From the NCBI GenBank assembly GCA_003222395.1, contig QHWB01000040.1, positions 508,488 through 572,487 of the forward strand: DNA of 64,000 nucleotides, given 5' to 3'. A program made the position numbers and the translations under genes. The stretch comes from Acidobacteriota bacterium. GTDB lineage: Bacteria > Acidobacteriota > Vicinamibacteria > Vicinamibacterales > CAVVIG01. The notes beneath the pieces are model-generated. The model made no database searches. It was not told the origin of the DNA and worked only from the letters and a program-made list of their open reading frames with translations. Every line of letters begins with the position of its first letter. The stretch's first letter is position 1. Below are positions 1 through 8,440 of the stretch, in pieces.

Positions 1-288
1 ACGCACGATGCGGGCGGACGCGCGGTGATCCTGGCGACGCGGCCGCCACTCTCGCAGGTCGGCATTCGCGCCGGCTCGTGGAAGCTCGTGCACTGGAGCG
101 ATACGGGCGCGAGCGAGCTGTTCGATCTGGCCACCGATCCCGACGAGCGCAACGATGTATCGAAGCGTCGCGCCGACGTGGTGGCCGCGCTCGTCCCGCT
201 CACGCGGCGATGGCGGGTTCACTCGGCGAACCTGATCGAGAACTACGCGGCGATCCTGCGGACCGACGGTCGCCGCTGCGCACCGTGA
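1..288 (+). CDS. Sulfatase family protein, C-terminal fragment
   Basis: The reading frame is open from the first base of the window, so the start lies upstream. The last 95 codons carry the usual C-terminal pattern of secreted sulfatases and related alkaline-phosphatase-fold enzymes: a KLVHW strand, then ELFDLATDPDERNDV, the segment in which a sulfatase model ends with a turn of the form LFDLxxDPxExxN. The catalytic part is missing from the window, so the nucleophile and metal ligands cannot be judged. It ends only 18 bases before the stop of the convergent membrane sulfatase at 307-2214, which belongs to the same superfamily. The two may act on related surface polymers, but that is inference. 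Confidence 0.75.
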   Translation, partial: THDAGGRAVILATRPPLSQVGIRAGSWKLVHWSDTGASELFDLATDPDERNDVSKRRADVVAALVPLTRRWRVHSANLIENYAAILRTDGRRCAP

Positions 289-306
289 GGTGAAGGTCGG
301 TCGAAG

Positions 307-2214
307 CTATCGTCTCGTCGATGACGCGGGCGTCGCGCCGAGCAATCGATCGCTCCAGACGCGGTTCTGTTCGACCAGATACGACCAGTCGTCGACCCAG
401 TCGAGCAACTGCCTCGGTGTCAGGGTCGGAGTCGGTGTCAGAGTCGGGGTCGGAGTCGCGGTCGGAGTCGGTATCGGGAACGCGAGGCGAGTCGACAGGA
501 CGTTCGGCGCGCGCGCGTCGACGATTGCCGATTGACCGTCGTGATCGAGGCGGACGCCGCCGGGTCGGATCGCGAGCGCGGTTCGCGCGCCGGTGCGCGG
601 CGGACCGAGGAGATCGCTTCCGAGCGACGCTGTCGGCCGATCGTCGCCGACCATCGCGAGCACGGTCGGCATCATGTCGACGTGGCTCGCGGCCGCGGCG
701 ACGCGCCGCGGCGCTCCGACGAGATCCTCGGGACCGGCCATCAGCGCCGCCGTCCACACGTTGTCGTTCTCCGGCAGCCCGGAACTGTGTTTCAGATCGA
801 CGTAGAAGCCGTGATCACCGGCGACGATGACGGACGTGCGCCGCCGACGCTGACGCACGAATTCGAGGAGACGGCCCAGTTCACGATCGGTGTACCGAAG
901 CGTCTGGCGATACTGCGCCCGCAGGTTTCCTTCCCTTTTCAGCGGTTGCTCGCCCGCATCGTCGGGCAGCGTGAACGGATAGTGCGTGCTGTAGGTCGAC
1001 ACGAATGCGAACAGCGGCCGGTTCGGTTCCGCCGTGTCGTGACGGCGAATCTCGTCCATCGCGCGCGACACGATCTGGCGATCGGTTCCCGGCGCCCCCT
1101 CCGCAACGAGGTCGACGGCCTTCGCGTACCACCGCGACAGCCAACGGTCCTGGTTGTCGAAATGCGGATCGGCGCCGACGTAGATCGTCTGGTAGCCGAG
1201 GTCCGCGAGCCGCGCCGGCAGACAATCGAACGAACGCGCCGCGAAGTCCGTGATGATCTCCTTGCTCCGATGCGGCCACACCGAGCAATGAAACGACAGC
1301 ACGGACGGCGCGCTCGGAAATGCGTTGGAGATGTAGCGCGGAAATACGACGCTGCGGATGGCGAGCGCATCAAGGTTCGGCGTCACCGATTCGCCCGCAC
1401 CGGTGACGAACGAGAGCTCTTGCGCGCGCAGGCTCTCCACCATCACGACGACGATGTCGGGAGGATTGGCGCGGCGGGCGGCAGCCGCCCGCGTGCGCGC
1501 AGGTTGATAGACGAGCGGATACGGGTCGCCGACCCATTGAGCCGAAGGCGGCAAACCCGTCAGTCTTCGCAGATCCGCAATCGCGCCGGCTTCCGATCCG
1601 CGCAAATGCACCTCGTCGAGGTGCAGGTACTCGCGAGCGAACGCGACTTCGATCGGCGGCGGCGGCACCGGCCACGGGACGAGGGCGTCGGCGGCGATCA
1701 ACGAAACGGCGACGACAATCAACCGCAGTGGCCGACACGTTGGTCGGGCCCAACCGTCGCCCCGCCTCACCAGCACCGCCATCCACGCGATGGCGGCGAA
1801 GAATGCTCCGGTGCCGCCGAGGGTGACGCCGAGGTTCGCGCGCAGCGGCTCGAGGAACTCCTTCGACCTGACGACGTGCAGGCCGCGATACGTCCGGAAG
1901 ACCGTCGGCGTCAGCGGTGCGCCGGTGATCGCCGACACGGTGAGGTCGGCCTGCCCCGCGACCATCAGGATCGCGAAGCCGGCGCAGGCGGCAATCGTGA
2001 CGGCGTAGGCGTAGCGCGGCATCGCGGCCGCGACCGCGAGACACGCCGCGACGACGATCAGCAGCGCAGCGGCGTGCGAGGCGGCAGCCGGAAGAAACAG
2101 CGCGAGCCGGACGGCAAGCGATCCGGCGGGCTGCAGGAGATAGCGCCCGGCGAGGCCCGCCAGCCGAAACGTGATCAGCAGCAGACCGACGTCGACGAGG
2201 GGATGGCGGCGCAA
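307..2214 (-). CDS. Membrane-anchored sulfatase / phosphotransferase (LtaS-like topology)
   Basis: A 635-residue protein with about four to five hydrophobic segments in the first 190 residues, followed by an extracytoplasmic alkaline-phosphatase-fold domain. The metal-binding start of the domain is IVVVMVES near residue 255, the candidate nucleophile region is PSAPSVLSF near residue 300, and the metal motif AGDHGFY is near residue 465. The nucleophile position holds Ser in SAPS rather than the CxPSR of classical sulfatases, so a phosphatidyl- or phosphoethanolamine-transfer role is as likely as sulfate hydrolysis. The C-terminal region (about residues 578-600) is a Thr-Pro repeat linker followed by about 35 residues. 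The start is a TTG at 2214, with a weak AGG upstream. It overlaps the divergent flippase start by 12 bases, so one of the two starts may be further in. Confidence 0.8.
   Translation of the reverse strand: MRRHPLVDVGLLLITFRLAGLAGRYLLQPAGSLAVRLALFLPAAASHAAALLIVVAACLAVAAAMPRYAYAVTIAACAGFAILMVAGQADLTVSAITGAPLTPTVFRTYRGLHVVRSKEFLEPLRANLGVTLGGTGAFFAAIAWMAVLVRRGDGWARPTCRPLRLIVVAVSLIAADALVPWPVPPPPIEVAFAREYLHLDEVHLRGSEAGAIADLRRLTGLPPSAQWVGDPYPLVYQPARTRAAAARRANPPDIVVVMVESLRAQELSFVTGAGESVTPNLDALAIRSVVFPRYISNAFPSAPSVLSFHCSVWPHRSKEIITDFAARSFDCLPARLADLGYQTIYVGADPHFDNQDRWLSRWYAKAVDLVAEGAPGTDRQIVSRAMDEIRRHDTAEPNRPLFAFVSTYSTHYPFTLPDDAGEQPLKREGNLRAQYRQTLRYTDRELGRLLEFVRQRRRRTSVIVAGDHGFYVDLKHSSGLPENDNVWTAALMAGPEDLVGAPRRVAAAASHVDMMPTVLAMVGDDRPTASLGSDLLGPPRTGARTALAIRPGGVRLDHDGQSAIVDARAPNVLSTRLAFPIPTPTATPTPTLTPTPTLTPRQLLDWVDDWSYLVEQNRVWSDRLLGATPASSTRR
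417..478. repeat. GTCGGA-type near-hexamer tandem repeat coding Thr-Pro
   Basis: About ten imperfect units of GTCGGA / GTCAGA / GTCGGT lie in the 3' part of the membrane sulfatase gene. Read on the minus strand they encode alternating Thr and Pro (PTPTATPTPT and onward), the type of low-complexity linker that holds extracellular domains away from the membrane. Each unit keeps the reading frame, so slippage changes linker length without breaking the gene. Confidence 0.85.
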
Positions 2215-3132
2215 GACCTCGTCATTGTATCAACGCGTATAGAATCGACCTTCGTGGTCCATTTCCTCCGCGGCCTCGTCGCCGCGCTCGCCGGCGCCAG
2301 GCTGCCCCTCGTCGGCCTCGCGTTGGTCCTGCACGCCGTTGGTCTGGCGATCACCGGCGAACGGTGGCGCGTCGTGATCGCGGCGCTCGGCGGCCGTGTG
2401 ACGCTCGCGCGGACGATCCTGATCAACCTGGCGGGAATCTTCGTGAGGAACGCGACGCCGACCACCGGCCTCGGCGGCGATGCGATCCGCGTGGCGCTGA
2501 TTCGCGCCGAAGGCGTGCCGCTGCCGCAGGCCGCGGCGTCGTTCGCGTACGTGCGTCTTGCCGAAGTTCCACCGCTTGCGGCCCTTCTCGTCCTGTCGAC
2601 GCCGTTCGCGCTGACGCTCGCATCGCGATCGCCGGCGAGGTCCTTCGTCGCGCTCCTCGCGTCGGCGCTTTGCGGCGTGTGCCTGTGGGTTGCACGACGT
2701 GCGCTGCGCGCACGCGGTGCGGAGCTGCTGAGTCGGACGCGGCACGTGCGAATCGGATGGAGTCCGCTCGCGGCGGCAACCGTTTACGCCGCGCTGGCGC
2801 AGATCGAGACGATCGCGCGTCAGATCGTCGTCGCGGCCGCATTCGGGCTGCCGCTGTCGATCCAGCAGTCGGCCGCCGTCACCGTCATGGGCATCGCGGG
2901 CGGCTTCGTGCCGACCGTCGGCAGCATTGGCGCGATCGACGGCAGCCTCGTCGCCGGGCTCATGTTGTGCGGCGCCACCGCCGAGACGGCCGTCGCGATT
3001 ACCGTCGTCGAACGCGCCATCTCCTACGGCGTGACCACGGCGGCCGGTGCGGCGGCGCTCGGCATCGTTGGCGGCCGCGGCCTCCTGCACGCGCTCAGCG
3101 CACGCAGAACGAATACGGCAGCCGCGGGTTGA
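2203..3132 (+). CDS. Flippase-like integral membrane protein (LPG synthase TM-domain family, UPF0104)
   Basis: About 309 residues, almost entirely hydrophobic, with roughly seven to eight membrane segments. The signature blocks of the lysylphosphatidylglycerol synthase transmembrane / glycosyltransferase-2-associated family are present: an early GERWRVVIAALG segment after the first helix, FVRNATPTTGLGGDAIRVALI (the usual P-x-x-x-G-E/D-x-R-x-x-x-L block), and a late GFVPTVGSIGAIDG loop. Such proteins are thought to move lipid-linked molecules or to assist glycosylation. The start is unsettled. ATG 2203 has a GAGGGG that sits too close and overlaps the divergent TTG at 2214. GTG 2254 would avoid the overlap and gives a protein starting directly at the first helix. 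The 3' end overlaps the convergent transferase gene by 38 bases. Confidence 0.75.
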   Translation: MAAQDLVIVSTRIESTFVVHFLRGLVAALAGARLPLVGLALVLHAVGLAITGERWRVVIAALGGRVTLARTILINLAGIFVRNATPTTGLGGDAIRVALIRAEGVPLPQAAASFAYVRLAEVPPLAALLVLSTPFALTLASRSPARSFVALLASALCGVCLWVARRALRARGAELLSRTRHVRIGWSPLAAATVYAALAQIETIARQIVVAAAFGLPLSIQQSAAVTVMGIAGGFVPTVGSIGAIDGSLVAGLMLCGATAETAVAITVVERAISYGVTTAAGAAALGIVGGRGLLHALSARRTNTAAAG

Positions 3133-4093
3133 ACGCGAGCGACGCGTCGGAGAGGTTCGACCGTCCCTTCACGAGATAATTCGTCGCCGCCAGCAGCAGA
3201 CAGTCCACCAGCGCCGACTTCCCTTTCTCGTAGTTCGACGCGGCCAGGGTCCGATCGAAATGAACGGCGCGGCCGCCGGCGCGCGCGCGCGGCGCGCGCT
3301 CGACCGAGACGACGCGATCGGGGAACTCGCGGCGCATGAACTCGACGAACTCCGATTCGTCGGTCGCGACGAGCAGCTGGTACGTTCGAGACCCTGCAGC
3401 ATCGAGCGCCGATCGCACTTCCATCGCATACGTCTCGTACGGCACGCGTGACACCCGGTAATCGGCGAGCCATCCCGTCACTCCGTGCGTCGAGTCGGTG
3501 CCGCGGTAATGCACGCCCACGACGTACGCGTCGGGCTCGAGCGACGAAGCGATCCATTGCGAGACCTCGTCGAGGATCTCCGATCGGACCCGAACGTGCG
3601 TCGTGAGAAGGCGATACAACTGCTCACGATCGATCCCGTACGTCATCGGGTACAGATACGGCGTCGTCCCGTTGACGTCGTCGCAGAACCCGCCGTGCCG
3701 GCCGTACTTCGCGATTCGCCTCTTCAGGTGGACCTCGTCTCGCGCACCGGCGCTCGGACTCGTGCGCATCTCGTCGGAATCGAAGAAGTAGGTCCACCAG
3801 TTCGGACCGCGCTGCGGATCGAGATACAGCGGGCTCCGAAAATCGACGCGGACGCCGGCGGCGCCGTGCGCCTCGGCGTACGCGAGCGCGCCGAGCACCG
3901 AGTGAAACTCCGAGAACATCCCGGCCCACGCCGACAGCTTCGGAAAACCCTGGCGCGCATGCAGCACCATCATTTTGCCGCGCACGTCGGGTTCGGGCAG
4001 CCAGCCGCGCAGCCGGTTGCGAATGCTCCGACTGAGCGACGCTTTTTCGCGCCGCCGAAACGCACTCTGCTGCGACCGGTACCAATCGGTCAT
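3095..4093 (-). CDS. Fucosyltransferase-like glycosyltransferase (NodZ/FUT8-type HxRxTD motif)
   Basis: A 332-residue soluble protein. The diagnostic block is VVGVHYRGTDSTHG near residues 191-204, which matches the peptide motif I (HxRxTD) of alpha-1,6 and protein-O-type fucosyltransferases that bind GDP-fucose. A second conserved area, YQLLVATDESEFVEFMRREFPDRVV, resembles the ATDD region of the same fold. No membrane segment is seen, so it would act in the cytoplasm on a lipid-linked acceptor. Its ATG overlaps the stop of the ABC exporter gene by four bases (ATGA), placing it last in a four-gene operon running from 7477. The donor sugar is inferred from the motif only. Other HxRxxD enzymes of unknown specificity exist. 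Confidence 0.7.
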   Translation of the reverse strand: MTDWYRSQQSAFRRREKASLSRSIRNRLRGWLPEPDVRGKMMVLHARQGFPKLSAWAGMFSEFHSVLGALAYAEAHGAAGVRVDFRSPLYLDPQRGPNWWTYFFDSDEMRTSPSAGARDEVHLKRRIAKYGRHGGFCDDVNGTTPYLYPMTYGIDREQLYRLLTTHVRVRSEILDEVSQWIASSLEPDAYVVGVHYRGTDSTHGVTGWLADYRVSRVPYETYAMEVRSALDAAGSRTYQLLVATDESEFVEFMRREFPDRVVSVERAPRARAGGRAVHFDRTLAASNYEKGKSALVDCLLLAATNYLVKGRSNLSDASLAFNPRLPYSFCVR

Positions 4094-5820
4094 TGCACGA
4101 CGAGCTGGCTCTGGATCAACTGGCGATAGAACGCGGACGTCTGCATCAGCCCGTCGTGCGTGCCGCTGTCGACGATGCGGCCGTGATCGATCACGACAAC
4201 GCGATCGACCGTCGCGACGGTCGACAGCCGATGCGCGATGATGAGCGTCGTCGGACGATAGTCGATCGATCGCAGCGCCTCCTGCACGATCGATTCGAGC
4301 TCGGCGTCGAGCGCGCTCGTCGCTTCGTCGAGAATCAGAATCTTCGGGCGCCGGAGGATGGCGCGCGCAATCGCCAGCCGCTGCCGCTGCCCGCCCGACA
4401 GCTGAACGCCGCGATCGCCGATGCGCGTCTCGTACCCGGCCGGCAGCCGGTGAATGTACTCGTCGACGCACGCCAGGGCGGCCGCGTCCTCGATGTCCGC
4501 GACGGTCGCCGCGTCGACGCCGTACGCGATGTTCTCGGCAATCGATCGGGAGAACAGCACCGGGTCCTGCTGGACCGTCGCGATCTGCGATCGCAGCCAG
4601 GCCGGATCGACCGTGCGGATGTCGCGTCCGCCGACCGTCACCGAGCCTTCGTCGGGATCGTAGAAGCGCAGCAGCAGATTGACCAGCGTCGACTTCCCCG
4701 AGCCCGACTTGCCGACGACAGCGACGATCTCGCCCGGCCGGATTCGAAGATCGATACCCTTCAGCGCCTCGACTTCCGCCCGCGTCGGGTAGCGGAACCG
4801 CACGCCTTCGAACGCGATCGACCGGTCGAGCGCGTCCGAGCGATCGCCGCCCTCGGAGGGAATCGACGGCTGGCGGCCGATCAGATCGAAGATCCATTCG
4901 GTCGCGCCGCTCGCGCGCATCGACTCGGCGGCGAAGCGCGAGGCGTTGCGAAACCCGCGGGCGACGAGCATCGCGTACAGCACGAACGAAATGAGCGACC
5001 CGGTCGTCAGCCGGCCCGCGACGATCAGATTGCCGCCGACCCAGATCGCGAGCAGCGCGGCGCATTCGCCGGCGACGAACGACACGCCGCCGAGCGCCGA
5101 GTGCGCGACGATCTTCCGGCGGGCGAATTCGACTGCGCGATCGCTCTGCCGCTCGTAGCGCGCCGCTTCGGCCGCCTCCTGCGAGAAGGCGCGGACGGTT
5201 CGAATGCCGCCGACCACCTCGGACGCGGCCGCGCCGGCCTCGGCGTGCGCCTGCTGCATGTCGCTCGCGAGGACGCGGACGCGGCGGCCGAGAATCGACG
5301 TGGCGACGACGATCGGCGGCACGGCGAGCAGCGTCAGCAGCGTGAGCCGGGTGGAGGTGTAGAACAGCAGCGCCGTTCCGCAGACGGCGAAGACCGAGAA
5401 GCGCAGCGCGTCGGCGAGCTCCTCGCCGAGGACGAACTGCAGCGCCGGCACGTCGGCCCACAGCCGCGTGGTGATCTCGCCGGTGTCGCGGCGATCGAAG
5501 AACTGGATGTCCTGTCGCAGCAGCGTCTGGAAGACGACGCGGCGCAGGCGCGCGCCGACGCGTTCCGCGCCGAGATTGAAACAGTAGTCGCGCGCGAACG
5601 TCGCGCCGGCTTCGACGAGCAGGATCCCGACCATCAGGAGCGCGAGCTCGTTCAATCGATCGAGCCGTCGTCCCTGAATGCCCTCGTCGATGATGAGCCG
5701 AATGACCTGCGGGTACGCGAGCCCTGTTCCGATGCTGAGCAGAACGAAGAGCACACCGGGCCCATACAGCCGGCGCTCGGTCCACACGACGGCCGCGATG
5801 CGTCGAAGCTGGCCGCTCAC
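4090..5820 (-). CDS. ABC exporter, fused permease-ATPase (MsbA/lipid-glycan exporter type)
   Basis: A 576-residue half-transporter. The first about 310 residues form a six-helix type-I exporter membrane domain, with the usual QDIQFFDRRDTGEI coupling block. The ATPase follows, with Walker A GKSGSGKST at about 369-377, Q-loop VQQDPVLF, signature LSGGQRQR at about 472, Walker B ILILDEATSALD at about 490-501 and H-loop IIAHRLST. The GTG start at 5820 overlaps the upstream stop as GTGA. It works as a homodimer in the inner membrane. Given its place between glycosyltransferase genes, the likely cargo is a lipid-linked oligosaccharide or glycolipid, which is inference from context. Confidence 0.9.
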   Translation of the reverse strand: MSGQLRRIAAVVWTERRLYGPGVLFVLLSIGTGLAYPQVIRLIIDEGIQGRRLDRLNELALLMVGILLVEAGATFARDYCFNLGAERVGARLRRVVFQTLLRQDIQFFDRRDTGEITTRLWADVPALQFVLGEELADALRFSVFAVCGTALLFYTSTRLTLLTLLAVPPIVVATSILGRRVRVLASDMQQAHAEAGAAASEVVGGIRTVRAFSQEAAEAARYERQSDRAVEFARRKIVAHSALGGVSFVAGECAALLAIWVGGNLIVAGRLTTGSLISFVLYAMLVARGFRNASRFAAESMRASGATEWIFDLIGRQPSIPSEGGDRSDALDRSIAFEGVRFRYPTRAEVEALKGIDLRIRPGEIVAVVGKSGSGKSTLVNLLLRFYDPDEGSVTVGGRDIRTVDPAWLRSQIATVQQDPVLFSRSIAENIAYGVDAATVADIEDAAALACVDEYIHRLPAGYETRIGDRGVQLSGGQRQRLAIARAILRRPKILILDEATSALDAELESIVQEALRSIDYRPTTLIIAHRLSTVATVDRVVVIDHGRIVDSGTHDGLMQTSAFYRQLIQSQLVVQ

Positions 5821-6704
5821 ACCGTGCACAGTCCCATCTTCGTCAGCTTCTCGTCCATGCATGCTTCGAGCAGCTGGAATTTGCTGCCTCGTTCGATTGG
5901 CGCATCCCACTGATTGTGCCAGTGCCAGGCGAACGCGCCGTCGTAGAAATTGGCGCTCGCGGGCGTCTTCCTGAACGGCTTGAACTCCGGGTCGGCCTGC
6001 CACTCCGTGTTGAAGAACGGCGATGGGAACACGCTGATCCGATGACCCCGGTCGATGGCGCGCTTCACGTTCTCGCGGCCCCAGTTGTACTTGCCGGGCC
6101 GGATGTCGATGACGCCGCGGATCAGCTCCTCCGCGAACGCGCTTCCTTGACGCAGCCGCATCAACGCGGGCGCGTAGACGTCGTCGAACCGATCCCACTG
6201 GTACACGAACTCCTGATCGAGAAAGACGCCGAGGCTTCGCAGCAGCACCGTGTCCATGTCGGCATAGACGCCGCCGTAATTGTGGAGCGCCAGAATGCGG
6301 AACAGGTCGCCGTCGCGATAGGCGCGGCGATCGCGCTGGCGATAGATGTTCGGATGCGCCTCGAGCGCCGTTCCGCGCGCTTCGGCCGCGGCATCGTAGA
6401 TGCGCAGCGTGACGAACGGCAGCAGCGGCTGCAGCCACGCGTTCGACGAGAGATCCGCGTCGGACCAGAGCACGAGCGAACACAACGATCGATCCTGCGT
6501 CGCGAGGAACGCCTTGACCGGCAGCGCCTGCTTGCGGCCGAAACGGCGGACCGTCGGCCACAGGCCGCCCCCGCGCTCGCGCCAATACATGTGGAAGGCG
6601 ATCGGCGCGCGCGGCGGAACGTCCGGCAGCGCGCGGCAGAAATCCAGCGCCTTGCGCCAGTCGTGATAGAGCTCGTAGTGGGTCGCTGGGGAAATGCTGA
6701 TCAA
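5817..6704 (-). CDS. DXD-type glycosyltransferase (GT32 / Gly_transf_sug family)
   Basis: A 295-residue cytoplasmic protein. The sugar-binding DXD block NYGGVYADMDTVLLRSL at about residues 140-156 is the hallmark of the Gly_transf_sug family (OCH1-like and capsular polysaccharide synthesis enzymes), where the Asp pair binds a metal and the nucleotide-sugar. A typical IAFHMYWRE strand occurs near the N terminus and a conserved HWHNQW-type motif near the end. Translation probably begins at TTG 6704, which overlaps the upstream TGA as TTGA. No better start in frame fits the family, whose N terminus is short. It is the second gene of the 7477-3095 operon and probably adds one sugar to the exported glycan. 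Confidence 0.8.
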   Translation of the reverse strand: MISISPATHYELYHDWRKALDFCRALPDVPPRAPIAFHMYWRERGGGLWPTVRRFGRKQALPVKAFLATQDRSLCSLVLWSDADLSSNAWLQPLLPFVTLRIYDAAAEARGTALEAHPNIYRQRDRRAYRDGDLFRILALHNYGGVYADMDTVLLRSLGVFLDQEFVYQWDRFDDVYAPALMRLRQGSAFAEELIRGVIDIRPGKYNWGRENVKRAIDRGHRISVFPSPFFNTEWQADPEFKPFRKTPASANFYDGAFAWHWHNQWDAPIERGSKFQLLEACMDEKLTKMGLCTV

Positions 6705-7477
6705 TAGAGGCAGCACCGCGCGTACACGGCCGCCGGCACGTGGAAGCCGATGTACTGATAGAACCAGCGATCGCACTTGCACCGCACGCCGAGATCGCGG
6801 CACGAATCGGCGGCCAGTGGGAACCCGCCTTTGTGCACGAGATAGGAGAGGACGGCTTGATCCTGGCGATGATTGCTGCGCGACGATCCGGCGGGCGCGA
6901 TGCAGTCCTTCGTCATCGCGCATCGTTTCCACGGAACGACGACGTCGTGATACACGCGTTCGCGGATCGCCGCCGACGGATGGCCGGCCGCCAGTCCGAT
7001 GAGCGTCGCGTCGGCGTTCGGCCGGTCGCCGTAGTCCGCGGGATTCTCCTGCAGGTAGTCGAACATCAGCGGATGCGTCCACCGGCGCATCGTACCGCTC
7101 GACGCGCGAACCCAGAGGCCGCCGCTCGCGCGGACGCGCGCCGCGATTGGCGCGATCGCGTGAAAGTACGTCCCCGCGTCAGCCCACAACACATCCTCGG
7201 CCTCGCCGCTCGCGCGCACGGCCTCGATCGTCTCGGCGACGATTGCCGGCTTCCACGCGTACTCGCCCGCACGCAGGTCGACATTCATGTGCGGCGGGTA
7301 CGCCGCGTAGTCGAACTTGTGGTAGAACAACCCCCTCCAGCGTGGCAGCGCCCGCACTTCAGCCGCACTCAACCCGAGGTCGTAACAGTCCACACGTGCG
7401 TCGAGCGCGCGCAGCGAGCCGAGCAGATACCCCAGCGCGCCGGCATGATTGGATGACGCCGCCGTCACGACGATCAC
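6701..7477 (-). CDS. Uncharacterised glycosyltransferase-like protein (DUF1647-type)
   Basis: A 258-residue protein whose N terminus (MIVVTAASSNHAGALGYLLGSL) begins as a Rossmann-like nucleotide-sugar domain. Motifs typical of the DUF1647 group and related hexosyltransferases are visible: LGLS near residue 33, YAWKPAIV at about 73-80 and WADAGTYF at about 96-103, where an acidic pair could replace the DXD motif. The C-terminal part is rich in Cys (CRDLGVRCKCDRW and CCLY), unusual for a cytoplasmic transferase. The start is GTG 7477, only three bases from the divergent GTG at 7481. It heads the operon that continues with the GT32 enzyme, exporter and fucosyltransferase-like gene. A role in the same glycan is inferred from this position. 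Confidence 0.6.
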   Translation of the reverse strand: MIVVTAASSNHAGALGYLLGSLRALDARVDCYDLGLSAAEVRALPRWRGLFYHKFDYAAYPPHMNVDLRAGEYAWKPAIVAETIEAVRASGEAEDVLWADAGTYFHAIAPIAARVRASGGLWVRASSGTMRRWTHPLMFDYLQENPADYGDRPNADATLIGLAAGHPSAAIRERVYHDVVVPWKRCAMTKDCIAPAGSSRSNHRQDQAVLSYLVHKGGFPLAADSCRDLGVRCKCDRWFYQYIGFHVPAAVYARCCLY

Positions 7478-7480
7478 ATC

Positions 7481-8440
7481 GTGAAGCTTAGGTCATTTCC
7501 GTGGACCGCGCCAAAGCCGTGGGAGGCCCCGGCGCGCGGTGTTTGCGCGACGGGGTGGAAGGCGGGGTGGAAGGCTGGGTGTCCACGCTGGCTGACCTAC
7601 GACGAGTGGAACGTCGGCGTCGCTGCGCTCGATCGTCCGCTGCAGACGATTGAAGAGCTGCTTCCACTGCGGAACATTCGGTGGCTCCCGCCGCAGCCGC
7701 CGCTCTCGCTGCTCGCCGATCCGTTTCCGTACCGCCACGACGGGCGCGAGTGGCTGCTCGTGGAGCGATACAGTCATCGCAAACGCGTGCGCGGCCGCAT
7801 CGCGCGCATCGATCCCGATCATCCGGCGGCGATCGAGACCGTCATCGAGCGCGATCGACACGTGTCGTATCCGTTCACGTTCGCCTACGGCGCCGACGTC
7901 TACTGCGCGCCCGAAATGAGCCAGGAGGACGGCTGCGTCATCTATCGGCTCGCACCCGATGGCCGCTGGACGGCCACGCATCACGTGATGCGTGGACAGC
8001 GGCTGGTCGATCCGACGCTCTTTCGGCTGAACGATCGCTGGTGGCTCTTCGCCACCGAGCCTCCGCCGTCGCACAACGACTCGCTGCATGCGTACTATGC
8101 GGACGCGCTCGAGGGTCCGTGGACTCCCCACGCGAGGAATCCGGTGAAGCGCGATCCGTCGTCGGCGCGGCCCGGCGGCCGGCCGTTCACGGTCGCGCGG
8201 CGCCTGTATCGTCCCGCGCAGGACTGCAGCGTCACGTACGGCGGCGCCGTTCACGTGATGGAGATCGAGACGCTGACGCCGACCGAGTTCCGCGAGTCGA
8301 TCGCGCTGCGGCTCGAGCCCGATCCTGACTGGCCCTACCCCGACGGCCTGCATCATCTCGTCGTCGACGGCGCGCGCGTCTATTTCGATGCAAAACGCTC
8401 GCACGTCGACTGGCTGCTGTGGCTGAAGGTATGGCTCTAG
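7481..8440 (+). CDS. GINT1 N-terminal-like beta-propeller protein
   Basis: A 319-residue protein with the repeating blades of a five-bladed GH32/43-like propeller: WNVGVAALD at about 43-51, LADPFPYRHDGREWLLVERY, SYPFTFAYGADVYCAPEM, LVDPTLFRLNDRWWLFATE and RPAQDCSVTYGGAVHVMEI. This series is characteristic of the domain found at the N terminus of plant glucosamine inositolphosphorylceramide transferase 1 and of stand-alone bacterial homologues in polysaccharide loci. The N-terminal codons contain a perfect 12-base duplication that gives GWKAGWKAG. Translation starts at GTG 7481. No other start is evident before the first blade. It overlaps the following GT2 gene by ten bases, so the two likely form a unit. 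Its biochemical role in bacteria is not known to me. Confidence 0.65.
   Translation: MKLRSFPWTAPKPWEAPARGVCATGWKAGWKAGCPRWLTYDEWNVGVAALDRPLQTIEELLPLRNIRWLPPQPPLSLLADPFPYRHDGREWLLVERYSHRKRVRGRIARIDPDHPAAIETVIERDRHVSYPFTFAYGADVYCAPEMSQEDGCVIYRLAPDGRWTATHHVMRGQRLVDPTLFRLNDRWWLFATEPPPSHNDSLHAYYADALEGPWTPHARNPVKRDPSSARPGGRPFTVARRLYRPAQDCSVTYGGAVHVMEIETLTPTEFRESIALRLEPDPDWPYPDGLHHLVVDGARVYFDAKRSHVDWLLWLKVWL

Noticed and set aside
532-2202. Long plus-strand open frame opposite the membrane sulfatase
   Set aside because: It is an artefact of high GC and codon bias; the translation is low-complexity and Arg-rich, unlike the flippase domain that follows in the same frame.
307-2214. True lipoteichoic acid synthase
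   Set aside because: The fold and topology are similar, but the catalytic Thr motif of LtaS is not present and the organism looks Gram-negative, so I kept the broader call.
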